From assembly GCA_035628505.1 (NCBI GenBank), contig DASPJR010000223.1, forward strand, positions 1 through 55,027: a DNA stretch of 55,027 nt. The letters are read 5' to 3'. The stretch is from DASPJR01 sp035628505 (GTDB lineage: Bacteria > Planctomycetota > SZUA-567 > H5-PLA8). Positions 21,043 through 30,000 of the stretch are shown in pieces. Below the pieces are notes generated by a model. That model worked only from the letters and a program-made list of their open reading frames with translations. It had not been told where the DNA came from and did no database searches. The translations under genes and the position numbers were made by a program. Position 1 is the stretch's first letter. Each line of letters starts with the position of its first letter.

Positions 21043-22404
21043 TCACTCCAGAATTTCGGTCAGCACCTTGCCATCCACATTCGGCAGTTCGACGCCCAGC
21101 AGCTTCGCAATCGTCGGCGCGACATCAATGTTACGCATTGTCTCAATCGTAACACCCTTTTTGATGCCATAGCCGAACGCGAGGAAGACGCCGTTGAGCT
21201 GCGGATCGTCGTTGAGATAGCCGTGATGGCCGGGATAGAGTGACGGATCGGCGGAAACATCCACGACAATGTCGCCCTCAGCAAACGAATCGTTGAATGC
21301 GTAGTTGGGCTTGGCTGCAAGATAAAGGTCGCCGCAGCCTTCGTTGGACGTCGGCGAAGGCAGCTCGATCGCTGCGTATTCGGACGGATCGTAAACCTTC
21401 GCGATGCCTTCGATCGGACTGAAGAGTTCCTTCAGGCGCGGCGTGAGCTCGGCCTTCTTTGCCGGATCGGTGATGTAAAGCATGCTGTATCCGCCGCCGC
21501 TTTTGCTGACCACATCGCAGCTGGTGATCGTGGCGCCTGAGCGCTTCAGCAGACCTTCTTTTCGCAGCAGCGCATCGGGACGAATAATGCGCTTGGCAGT
21601 CTTAAAGCCGTGATCGGTGGTGACGAACATCGTGTAGCGGTCTTTCATGCCGGCGGCGTGCAGCGCGTCGATCAGGCGGCGAATGCAGCTGTCGGCATAG
21701 GCGTATGCGCTGAAGCTGGGCAGCGTGCCCGGACCGTATTTGTGATTGGACGCGTCGGTCGTCAGCAGATGGAAGAGCAGCAGGTTGGGCTTGTGCTTCG
21801 TGATCAAAAATTCGCCGGCGCGCGTCCAGATTTCGTCCCGGAACACAATGTTGCGCTTGCCGAATTCGTCCAGGTCTTTCTGCGACATCATCCCCGCGGC
21901 GACCATGGCCTGCTCAACTGGGCCTTTGGGATCGCTGCGCTCAGTGAACTCCCAGCTGAACGTGCCGGCATTCTGTGTGGGAATCCAGTCCACGTGCGCG
22001 GTGGTCAGCCCCGCATTAAACGCGGCATCGTAAACCGTCGGCACGCGAACCATTTCCTTCTTGTCGCGCCAGGGTTCGAACTTGTTTGGCTTGCCCGGGC
22101 CCTGCCGCGTCAGCAGCCCGTTAAAAAGCACGCCATGCTTCAGCGGCTGCACGCCCGTGACCAGCGTGGTGTGATTGGGCCACGTGACCGCCGGATTCGA
22201 TATCTTCATGCCTCCGGCGATGGCACCTTCGGCTGCCAGTTTTTTCAGTGTGGGTGTCGAAAGGTTTGGATCTTTCCAGATCCAGGCGGGAAAGCCATCC
22301 ACTGTCACGAGGATGACAATGCGATCCTTCGCGGGAATCTCACCCGCGCGTACGCTGGAAACACAGACGAGGAGCAGAAGAAGAACGCTGAGTGCTCGCG
22401 ACAT
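21043..22404 (-). CDS. Secreted type I phosphodiesterase / nucleotide pyrophosphatase-like enzyme
   Basis: 453 residues of the alkaline phosphatase superfamily, NPP branch. A signal peptide ends near Ala20. Metal ligand Asp36 is in VTVDGFP, and the nucleophile Thr74 is in VTWPNHTTLVTG. Later metal-site segments include TTDASNHKYGPG, FVTTDHGFK and GHHGYLND. It hydrolyses phosphodiester or pyrophosphate bonds outside the cytoplasm, but the substrate is not predictable. GGAGAGA precedes the ATG. The upstream 104 bases follow a strong terminator-like hairpin and a tandem-hairpin element (22509-22727) on the same strand, so expression may be controlled by attenuation. It is convergent with the S9 peptidase gene. 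Confidence 0.92.
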   Translation of the reverse strand: MSRALSVLLLLLVCVSSVRAGEIPAKDRIVILVTVDGFPAWIWKDPNLSTPTLKKLAAEGAIAGGMKISNPAVTWPNHTTLVTGVQPLKHGVLFNGLLTRQGPGKPNKFEPWRDKKEMVRVPTVYDAAFNAGLTTAHVDWIPTQNAGTFSWEFTERSDPKGPVEQAMVAAGMMSQKDLDEFGKRNIVFRDEIWTRAGEFLITKHKPNLLLFHLLTTDASNHKYGPGTLPSFSAYAYADSCIRRLIDALHAAGMKDRYTMFVTTDHGFKTAKRIIRPDALLRKEGLLKRSGATITSCDVVSKSGGGYSMLYITDPAKKAELTPRLKELFSPIEGIAKVYDPSEYAAIELPSPTSNEGCGDLYLAAKPNYAFNDSFAEGDIVVDVSADPSLYPGHHGYLNDDPQLNGVFLAFGYGIKKGVTIETMRNIDVAPTIAKLLGVELPNVDGKVLTEILE

Positions 22405-22507
22405 AACTTATCTCTCCGGATTTTTTCGGGCCGTTTACACGTACACCCGATTAGAGAGTTCGAAAGTCAAAAACTTAGCGTCAGCATTCTGGAGAGATAT
22501 CAGCGCA

Positions 22508-22537
22508 TAAAAAAGCATGGGCTGTATAGCCCATGCT
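22508..22537 (-). terminator. Intrinsic terminator or attenuator on the minus strand
   Basis: A perfect 10-bp stem AGCATGGGCT-gtat-AGCCCATGCT (22514-22537; the loop reads atac on the minus strand) is followed, reading the minus strand, by a run of six T (22514-22509). It lies between the tandem-hairpin element and the phosphodiesterase gene start (22404), so it could end a small RNA or attenuate the gene. It is 420 bp beyond the isomerase gene and is less likely to be that gene's own terminator. Confidence 0.75.
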
Positions 22538-22548
22538 CTCAATAAAGC

Positions 22549-22727
22549 GGGAGTGCTCGTTTTTCCAATCTCCAGCATGTCCGTTACAATAACGAACATC
22601 GGATATCGGTTAACATGCACTCCCATCTCATTAGAGGGAGTGTTCGATTCCAATCTCCAGCATGTTCGCCTCGAAAGAGGAACATCGGATATCGGTTGTC
22701 AGACACTCCCAACTGGTGTGGGAGGCG
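22549..22727 (-). ncRNA. Candidate structured RNA: two tandem ~75-nt hairpin units
   Basis: Two related units, 22549-22624 and 22636-22710, are each closed by GGGAGTG and CACTCCC (7-bp stem). Inside each unit, ACCGATATCC pairs with GGAGATTGG and ATGTTC with GAACAT (read on the minus strand). The tips differ in sequence yet both pair: a CGTTA/TAACG-type tip in one, a CCTC/GAGG tip in the other. Several pairs are G-U on the minus strand but A-C mismatches on the plus strand, which favours a minus-strand RNA. A further segment CTCCCA (22727-22722) could pair with the first GGGAG and so compete with the closing stem. The terminator at 22508-22537 follows. Alternative reading: a duplicated palindromic mobile repeat. 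No known RNA family recognised. Confidence 0.5.
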
Positions 22728-22957
22728 ACTTGTTCCGCAGTGGCGCGCTTCCTTGCGCTTGCCCGCCTGCGGTGGACGCTCCCACCTATCTTGGAGAGCA
22801 CTGTTAGAAACCAACTCTCAGATCGAACGCTGTTGAACGATTTTCATTCAGCGGACACTGAGCAACAGTGCTCACACTCTTACAGTACCTCATTCCGCCA
22901 CCCGACGGCAACTTTTTGAGTGCGGAAAAGCAGAAAAAATCATCGTCTCTTTAGCTG
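22728..22957. other. Intergenic stretch with an inverted repeat, no gene seen
   Basis: Contains agcactgtt (22797-22805) and its inverse aacagtgct (22864-22872), about 58 bases apart, and GGTGG-acgctc-CCACC near 22771-22786. No convincing reading frame. It is downstream of the isomerase gene and upstream, on the minus strand, of the tandem-hairpin element, so any promoter for that element would lie here. Confidence 0.4.
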
Positions 22958-23794
22958 CTATTTCATAGCTTTATCCAGCGCCTGACTGGTCGCTTTTACC
23001 GCATCGGCAATTTTCATCTCGCGCACGGCCTGATTGAATGGCTCCACCGTTACGGGCCCCTCGTAGCCTATTTTGCGCAGCGCGCCAAAGAAGCCCTTGA
23101 GATCAATCACGCCGTTGCCCGGTAGTTCGCGCTTGTTATCCAGCTGCTCAGTAACCGCCACACCGGCGACGCCATCGTTCACGTGGACGTAAACGACGTC
23201 GCGTGTCTCGAGTTGCTCGATGTCCGACACTGTCGCTTGGGCGGTGTACCAGTGGAAACTGTCGAGCAGGAACCCGATGTTTCCGGTACCGATTGCCGCT
23301 GCTGCCGCGCGCATGCCGTCCATCGTGTAGATAAAACCGTGCTTGCGGCTGACCCGCAGCGTTCGAGGACCGATAAACTCCAGTCCGAGTGAGATGCCGT
23401 AGCTTTTCAGGATCTGCGCCACCGGCCGCAATCGCGTAACGAAGAAATCGAAGTGCTCCTTATAAGTCAGCTTATCCGAGCACGGCATCACCCACGTGGC
23501 GCAGCGTGTGACGCCCAGTTCCGCCGCGATTCGGCATTCGCCGATGAAGTTCTCCAGGCTGTCGGCGTAGACGGTTTCGCTGTCCGCCTCGCGCCATTTC
23601 ACACTCAGGCTGAAGCCTCCCAGCTTCAGGCCGTGCTGCGCGAGAAGTTCTTTCGTCGCGGATATTCCCTTTTCACGGGCGTAAGCCAGATCTGGATCGA
23701 CGCCGGCGAATCCGAATTCTTTCGCGAGCTTTACCGTCTCTTCAAAGCTGGAAACTTTATGGCCCAGCGCGCCGCAATTCAGGTTTTTGAACAT
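22958..23794 (-). CDS. Sugar phosphate isomerase/epimerase-like TIM barrel
   Basis: 278 residues of the AP endonuclease family 2 / xylose-isomerase-like TIM-barrel group. Family-typical segments: FGFAGVDPD, WVMPCSDKLTYKEHFDFF, LGLEFIGPRTL (metal-ligand Glu), FLLDSFHWYT (Asp and His), YVHVNDGVAG and a C-terminal GYEGPVTVEPFN. Members interconvert sugars or inositol derivatives in the cytoplasm with a divalent metal. The exact substrate cannot be inferred, and no sugar operon is adjacent. GGAG lies nine bases before the ATG. It is divergent from the DUF3592 gene with a 72-bp spacer that must carry both promoters. Confidence 0.88.
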   Translation of the reverse strand: MFKNLNCGALGHKVSSFEETVKLAKEFGFAGVDPDLAYAREKGISATKELLAQHGLKLGGFSLSVKWREADSETVYADSLENFIGECRIAAELGVTRCATWVMPCSDKLTYKEHFDFFVTRLRPVAQILKSYGISLGLEFIGPRTLRVSRKHGFIYTMDGMRAAAAAIGTGNIGFLLDSFHWYTAQATVSDIEQLETRDVVYVHVNDGVAGVAVTEQLDNKRELPGNGVIDLKGFFGALRKIGYEGPVTVEPFNQAVREMKIADAVKATSQALDKAMK

Positions 23795-23866
23795 TGCCCA
23801 GGCTCCGCAAATCAGGTTAACTGCACAGACCGGTATGCTACTTTTTCTTCGCGGAGCCGCAAACGC

Positions 23867-24907
23867 ATGAGCAGCACCTCTCGATTGGGAACGGCGGCAG
23901 GCGTTGGCTTTTTAGGCTGCTTCGGCCTGTTCTGGTCGGCAATGACGCTCGGCTTTGATGTCATGATGGTTTACATGACCTGGCAGCAGGCGCGCTCATC
24001 CCGGTTTGCCGTGGCAACCGGCCGCGTGCTTGAAAGCTCCGTGGAAACCAGCTCCGATTCGGACGGCACCTCGTATCGCCCAAAAGTAAAGTACGCGTTC
24101 AGCCTGAAAGGCCGCGAGTTTCAGGGAGAAAAAGTCCGCTTCGATATGTCGAGCTCGTCACGCAAGTCAGCCGACGAAACGGTAAAGTCGTATCCCGCGG
24201 GCGCGAGCGTCAAGGTCTACTACGACCCGGCTGATCCCGGCGTTAACCTGCTGCAGCCCGGACTCGACGGCACCCCGCTGTTCGTCCTGCTGTTCATGAC
24301 GCCTTTCAACGTTGTCATGTTTGGTATCTGGTATGTTGCGTTTAGAATGCTGCGGCCGCTTCCCCCGCCGGGCGTTGAAGTCATCGAAAAAGATGGGCGA
24401 ACGCATGTGCGGCTGGCGCCCGTCGGCCCGCTGGCGGCGGCGCTGATTGCGGCGGGGGCGTATTCGTTCGGGATGATTTTTGTTCTGGCCTTCGGCTTCG
24501 GCATTCCGCCGCCGGTGACGGTAGCGGGGACCGCCGTGTTTTTCATGTTTATCGCCGCCGGCGGTGTGTACGTGTATGTGAAAGCCCCCATCACAGCCGG
24601 CGAACGCGACCTGGTCATCGATGACGCAGCGCAGGCGCTCGTGCTGCCGCGCATCCACGGTCGCACGGAGCGCACGGGGCTGAGTCTTTCGGATGTGACG
24701 TCGGTGGAGACATTGGCCAATATTCCCACGGGCGACGACAGCACGAAATACGAAACGCAGCTGACCTGGAAGCACAACGGAGCAACCATGCATGCGAAGC
24801 TGCTCGACACGAGCAACAAGCACGAAGCTGAAGTTCTCACCGAATGGCTGCAGCAGCGCTTGAAGTTGAGCGGCGTGAAGGATCTAGAAAGCAAGTCGGC
24901 ACTGTAA
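23867..24907 (+). CDS. DUF3592 membrane protein
   Basis: 346 residues from ATG 23867. The frame stays open far upstream into the divergent isomerase gene, but that part is antisense shadow. TM1 is at about 10-35. A periplasmic DUF3592-type domain follows (TGRVLESSVETSSD..., RPKVKYAFSLKGREFQGEKV, YPAGASVKVYYDPADPG). Then come TM2 near 140-160 and a hydrophobic pair at about 190-235, with a cytoplasmic-looking C-terminal domain after them. Function of the family is unknown. It lies 17 bp before the Nramp-family gene and is probably co-transcribed with it, so a link to ion transport or envelope state is possible but unproven. Confidence 0.82.
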   Translation: MSSTSRLGTAAGVGFLGCFGLFWSAMTLGFDVMMVYMTWQQARSSRFAVATGRVLESSVETSSDSDGTSYRPKVKYAFSLKGREFQGEKVRFDMSSSSRKSADETVKSYPAGASVKVYYDPADPGVNLLQPGLDGTPLFVLLFMTPFNVVMFGIWYVAFRMLRPLPPPGVEVIEKDGRTHVRLAPVGPLAAALIAAGAYSFGMIFVLAFGFGIPPPVTVAGTAVFFMFIAAGGVYVYVKAPITAGERDLVIDDAAQALVLPRIHGRTERTGLSLSDVTSVETLANIPTGDDSTKYETQLTWKHNGATMHAKLLDTSNKHEAEVLTEWLQQRLKLSGVKDLESKSAL

Positions 24908-24924
24908 TTTGATCTGGAGAACGC

Positions 24925-26352
24925 ATGGCTGATTTTCTTGCGCCGCTTGACGACCTGAAGCCCAAAGACCTGCCGGACAATCACACGCCGTTCTGGAAGA
25001 TGATCGGACCCGGAGCAGTCATGGTCGGCCTTGCCATCGGCGCGGGTGAGATCGTGATCTGGCCGTACATCACGGCGAAGTATGGGCCTGGCATGGTCTG
25101 GGCCGCGGTGGTGGGCGTCATGCTGCAGGTGTGGGTCAATTTCGAAGTCGGCCGCTGGACCATCTGCACCGGCGAAACCGTGTTCACCGGTTACGCGCGC
25201 GTCTGGCGCGGCTTTGCGCCTCTATTTATTGTCTTCACCATTCTGGGATGGCTCGCGCCGGGCTGGGCGCGCGCGTCAGGCCTCGCCTCTAAAGCGCTGC
25301 TCGTCGGACCGCAGGGCTGGGGCAGCGATACGTTCTGGACCTGCTGCACGTTCTCCGTCGTGGCGCTGATGCTCTTCGGTCCAAAGGTAGCCTACAAAGT
25401 TGTCGAAAAGAGCATCACCGCGATGGTGATTCTTGTGACGCTGGGCATGATCACGGTCGCGGTCGCGGTCGGCACCACTGACGCTTGGAAGCAGCTGTTT
25501 GGCGGCATTATGAATATCGGCTACCGCGATCCAAGTATGTCCGTAAAAGAGCTGTTCAGCGCGCTCGTGTTTGCCGGAGCGGGCGGAACGTCAAACCTCT
25601 TCTACTCCTTTTACCTGCGCGACAAGCACATCGGCATGGGCGCGCACGTGCCGACGATGACCAACCCGCTGCGCGGAGAGCCTGAAAAAATACCCGCGAC
25701 CGGCTACGTCTTCCCCGACACCCCGGAAAACCAGGGCCGCTTTCAGAGGTGGTGGCGTTATGTGCGCACGGACACGCTCTGCATTTTCTGGTTCCTGAAT
25801 ACGCTGACGATTCTGCTGTTCATCTTCGGAGCCATCGCCGTGCTGCGACCGCAGAATATCGAGCTCAAGCAGGGTACGCTGATCTGGGACGAAGCGGTCG
25901 TGCTCGGACAGATATGGGGACAGCCCGGACGGATTCTTTTCCTCATGGTCGGAATCGCCACGCTGTTCAGCACGCAGCTGGCGCTTGTGGACGGCGTCTC
26001 GCGCACGATTGCGGATATCGTCTACACGAACTTCAAGCCGGCGCAGACCAAGTCGGTCAGCTGGTGGTACACGGTCGTGGCGATCGGCTGGATTCTGACC
26101 GGCTGCGTGATCACGGCCGTCATGGAACAGTTCAAGATCAAGGAACTCTCATTTCTGTTCAACGCCGCATACATGGGCGGCTTTGCGATGGCCGTTTACG
26201 TTCCCCTGCAGCTTTATCTCAATCACACATACCTGCCGCCGTCCGCCCGGCCTGGGATTACTTGTACGGTCATGACGTCGATCGCGGGACTGGTTTACAT
26301 CGCGTTTGCGCTGGCGAGTATTGCGTGGGAGCTGGGCCTACTTAAGGCGTGA
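24925..26352 (+). CDS. Nramp-family transporter lacking the canonical metal-site motifs
   Basis: 475 residues, about 11 membrane helices. Overall similarity to Nramp (MntH) proteins is clear: an N-terminal FWKMIGPGAVMVGLAIGAGE segment, FAGAGGTSNLFYSF in the sixth helix, and LFSTQLALVDGVSRTIAD. In canonical Nramps, TM1 carries DPGN and TM6 carries MPH, which together bind Mn or Fe. Here TM1 reads IGAGE (residues 38-42) and TM6 reads GGTSN (about 221-225), so both sets of ligands are missing. Substrate is therefore uncertain. It could be a different cation or a non-metal substrate, as in Nramp-related branches. Ribosome-binding site GGAG precedes ATG. It follows the DUF3592 gene in the same operon. 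Confidence 0.85.
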   Translation: MADFLAPLDDLKPKDLPDNHTPFWKMIGPGAVMVGLAIGAGEIVIWPYITAKYGPGMVWAAVVGVMLQVWVNFEVGRWTICTGETVFTGYARVWRGFAPLFIVFTILGWLAPGWARASGLASKALLVGPQGWGSDTFWTCCTFSVVALMLFGPKVAYKVVEKSITAMVILVTLGMITVAVAVGTTDAWKQLFGGIMNIGYRDPSMSVKELFSALVFAGAGGTSNLFYSFYLRDKHIGMGAHVPTMTNPLRGEPEKIPATGYVFPDTPENQGRFQRWWRYVRTDTLCIFWFLNTLTILLFIFGAIAVLRPQNIELKQGTLIWDEAVVLGQIWGQPGRILFLMVGIATLFSTQLALVDGVSRTIADIVYTNFKPAQTKSVSWWYTVVAIGWILTGCVITAVMEQFKIKELSFLFNAAYMGGFAMAVYVPLQLYLNHTYLPPSARPGITCTVMTSIAGLVYIAFALASIAWELGLLKA

Positions 26353-26608
26353 AGCTTCGATCGGCGGCTGAGGCACAATGCGGCCTCAACTGTGCAGAAC
26401 ACAACCTGTTGTGCTCCCGACAGGGTGGGAGCCATAGAGGGTTCCGAGTTTTCGAAAAAACCGCCGAAAAGTCGATCTTTTTCACTCATGCAACTTGTTG
26501 ATTCACAATGAGTTGATTACACATTAGGTGTGTTATTAAAATTTCCCAAAGAAAGTCCCGTCAAATCGACGAGCTCAAGTGTCTTAGTATAGATGAGGGG
26601 GAACCTCG
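26353..26608. other. Intergenic region between convergent genes
   Basis: 256 bp between the Nramp gene and the small secreted protein gene. The only structure seen is CACAAC-ct-GTTGTG at 26400-26413 near the 3' end of the Nramp gene, without a good T-run. The remainder is AT-richer than its surroundings and shows no gene. Confidence 0.4.
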
Positions 26609-27031
26609 TCAGATCCCCCCGCGCCTGCGCCGCTCCACGGGCGCGACGAGCTGTTCAACGATGTGATGGACGATGAAGTACTTGCCATCGTTGCGCACTT
26701 TGCCCGAGAGCAGCACTTTGCGGTTGTTCTGTTCCAGCAGATCCTTGTGCAGGAAAGCATTGGCCAGCTTGAGCTGAAACAACTGCCCCGTTTCGGTCAG
26801 AAATGTTCCGACGACCTTCGGCAGCGGCTCGCCGGGCACCGCTGAAACAATATTGATCTTGCCGTGGAACTGCTTGAGGAATTGTTCCTTTTCCGGAAGC
26901 AGCTTTTCAGCTTCATCCTCGAGCGCCGCAGCTTTCTCTTCGGCTTCCTCGAGCGTCTCCTTCTTCGGCTGGCCGGCGAAGCAGGAAAGCTGCAGCAGCA
27001 GAGCCAGGCTGAAAATCAAAAGAGTTTTTTT
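26609..27031 (-). CDS. Small secreted protein of unknown function
   Basis: 140 residues from ATG 27031, chosen because AAAAGGAG stands nine bases upstream; an in-frame start 11 codons earlier would overlap the preceding gene's stop. Signal peptide at about 1-20 (MKKTLLIFSLALLLQLSCFA); LSC could be a weak lipobox. A charged Glu/Lys-rich helix spans about 24-55. The C-terminal ~80 residues are strand-rich (GKINIVSAVPGEPLPKVVG, VLLSGKVRNDGKYFIVHHI), perhaps an OB-like fold, ending in a basic RRRR. Family not recognised. It lies 29 bp downstream of the giant GspK-like gene and is probably in its transcript, so an envelope role linked to that protein is a reasonable guess. Confidence 0.7.
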   Translation of the reverse strand, partial: KKTLLIFSLALLLQLSCFAGQPKKETLEEAEEKAAALEDEAEKLLPEKEQFLKQFHGKINIVSAVPGEPLPKVVGTFLTETGQLFQLKLANAFLHKDLLEQNNRKVLLSGKVRNDGKYFIVHHIVEQLVAPVERRRRGGI

Positions 27032-27060
27032 CATACGGCGCTCTCCTTTTAATCTCGCGA

Positions 27061-30000
27061 TCATTCCATGATCTCGCGGTACGACAGCACGCGCGGCTTG
27101 GCGAAGTAGGTGATCGAGATGTCGTCGAACACGGGCGTATCGAGCAGGAAGTGCTTGGCGGGATCAATTGTCGTTCCGCCATTCGGGTCGACGAGCTTGT
27201 CCACCGGATACCGGAAGCGCACGCGGTAGCGCAGCTGATCGACGCTCACTTTTTTCGGATTAGCCGGATCGCCGATGCGGTTGATCACATCGGGATTGTG
27301 AAACACCGTCGTGGGCGTGAACGTGTTCGGTGCGCTCTCGTAAGCACCATTCAATGGCGTGGTGCCCTCGAGGATTTCAATTTCAACGCCCTGCGTGGAG
27401 TGTGACTGACCGAGATAGTCGTTGGGCGTGGGACGGTCGACGCCGTGCGGGAAGATCTGCGTGCCTGGGCGCAGCGCCGTGTAGGACTCGTTGTACTTGT
27501 CGTAATCGAACGGACCGCGGAATTTGACGATCTCGTCTTTCTGAACGCTGCGGTCGCGCGTGATGCGCTCGTTGCGATCAACAGTTGGAACTTTGTTCTC
27601 GTGCAGGAAGCGCGGCGTGAACACCGTCCAGCTCACGCGCGCGACGACAACCTGCTGCGGCAGCGTGCCGGCGGTTTTCTTGTCGAAGCCTTTGAGCGAC
27701 TGCAGCATCGTCTGCGACGTGAAGTACGGGCAGCCATTAGGGTCGGCCGGACTGGTGCTCGCCGGATTTTTCGGCAGATAGTAGCGGCTCATGGTCTGCT
27801 CGCGCACGGCCCGGTCGTTGACGAAATCCGGATTGCCGCCCAGCAGGCGCTCCTTGCTTGAGATTTTCAATTCATCGATGACCGCGAACGTGCCATCGGC
27901 CGGCGTGTGGCGGTAGATCCAGGTCTTGTCGTCCTGGTTGAGATTGTTCATGCCGAAGGTTTTGTAATTGGGTTTCTCAACGCCGGCAGGATCGGCCCAC
28001 TTGTACTTCGCGGGCTGTCCGGTGGTGCCGTAGCCCTGGTTCACGAGGCCGGTGTCGCCGACATCGCACGGCTCGCTGAAGTAGCCCATGCCACCAATCG
28101 ACGAGCCGCTCCAGTAACCCTTCAGCAAATCCTGCACGCTGACGCCGGGCTGCTCGGGGAAGCTTTGTGTGCTGATAAACGGCCGCGCCCAGTTCGTAAT
28201 GACGCCCTGGTTGAATCCATTCTTGAAATCATCGCTGCTGACCCAATGCCCTCCGTTGCCCCACGAGTAAGGGTTCTGCTGGTTGAACTTCCAGCGCGCG
28301 CCGGCGTAATGCCAGCGGAAGGGCTGCACGCGGTAATGCGGCGACTCCACCAGCTTCTGCGGCCTCAGCGGATCGGGCTGAAACTCAGGCCGAACCCAGT
28401 TGATCCCGCCGTGCAGCTGCGTGAGCAAATCCTTGTCGCGCTGGCCGTCGTGCTGCGCGCGGCCAACGTTGCCTTCAAGGGAGAAGTTCAAATCATCGGT
28501 GCGGTTGCGGTTGGCGCTCAGGTTTGTGGTGCCGTCGGCGATTGACCAGCAGAGATTGCCGTGCTTTTTCAAGTACAGCGCGCGGCACGCGGTGTCGTTC
28601 TGGTACCCCGGATTGGTCGCATCGAACAGGTCATGCGTGCGGCGGTCGTTGTGATGCCAGTTCGGCTTGAACCACATAGTCACAAGGCTGCCGTCTTTGG
28701 AGCCCGGATCGAAATTGCCTTTGGCCTTGCCGGGATCGAAACTGTCGTTCGTCTGCGTGCCGTCGCCGAAGAGATATTTCAGCGTGCCGTCGTTTCCGGT
28801 GTTCGCGGGGCTGCTCAGATACACGCCATCGGTGCGCAAATCTCCCACGCGCAGCGTTACGTTTTCCCAGTAGTGCATGGGATTGAGCGCCTTCAGCGCC
28901 TCGCTCAGCACGGCCCAGCGATAGACCTTGCTGTTGGCGGCGGGCAGATCCGTATCGATGTCAATCTTGTCGTCGTTGAGAATTCCAAGCAGGCTGCAGG
29001 TATCGACCACGCGGTACTTGTAGCCATCGCCGGCCGGCGTGTGCGGCATCTTGGCCTGCTCCCGGCCGTTGACGGCGGACGTTTCGGTGTCCAGATCGCC
29101 GTTGTAGCTGGCAAGGAACGTGTCTTTGTCGTTTGCCGGGTCAAAGCCCAGCGTGTTTGTAGCCAGCACGATCTGGCCATCGTAGCGAGCCGGCAATATC
29201 TTGTTGGCAACGACGTCGGGGATCTCCAGATCTTTCGTATTACCGAACGCGTCGCGCGCTTCTTCGACGACGTCTTTGTTGCGGCCGTCGTGCTTGATGC
29301 GGTAACGCGGCGGCACGAGCGGCTCAGGCAGCGTATTAAGCGCCTTGCGCGTGTCTTTGAATTCGGCATCGCGCGCGACCTGGCCCGAGAACGCGAAGTC
29401 CTCATACGGCGGCAGAGCCTGCCCCGGCTTCCACTGGTTGGCAGCGTCGCTGAACGTGCCCTGAGTGAACTGCTGCTGCGTGGACTCGCGCCAGACGTCG
29501 TAGACTTTCACGAGCGCGTACACTTTGCGCTCCGAAAGCAGCTCGCCGCGCTTGACCATCTGCCCGGTGGAATGGATTTCGTAGATGCCGTTGCTGTCGA
29601 ACGAGAACTCGGTCGTCGAACGGTTCAGATCCGTCTTGTCGATCATCTCTTCGGCGCGGTAGCGGAAGCTGCGGATAATGTACGCGCCGTCATCGGGCGC
29701 CCTGGAACCAACCGGTGACAGGATCAGCGGATTGCCGCGCGCCGAGGAGGTTTCCTTCGAAAAAATCGGAACGCTCGCGTCAGTGATCGGGCTGGCGACC
29801 GGCGGATTGAGATGCGGCTCGGGCGCGTCGGTGTAGGCCATGACCGCTTCCATTTCCGTGAAATTGCGGCCCCAGCGGTCAATCCACTCGATGTTCGGAT
29901 TGAACTTCAGCACGTCGGTATTGGAATTGAAGTGAGCCATAATCACGCGCGCGACGGACGTGTTGTCGAGCCCGGCCGTGAGACCGTTGCTGTTCGGGAT

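Noticed and set aside
22549..22710. CRISPR array
   Set aside because: Only two units, each with internal palindromes and differing tips, no spacers of uniform length and no cas genes.
22435..22814. Two short minus-strand frames with the shared string NRYPMF
   Set aside because: The shared peptide comes from the duplicated hairpin units; no ribosome-binding sites, and the pairing pattern points to RNA or palindromic DNA rather than protein.
23453..23866. N-terminal 138-codon extension of the DUF3592 gene
   Set aside because: Lies opposite the well-supported isomerase gene and precedes a natural hydrophobic N-terminus at ATG 23867.
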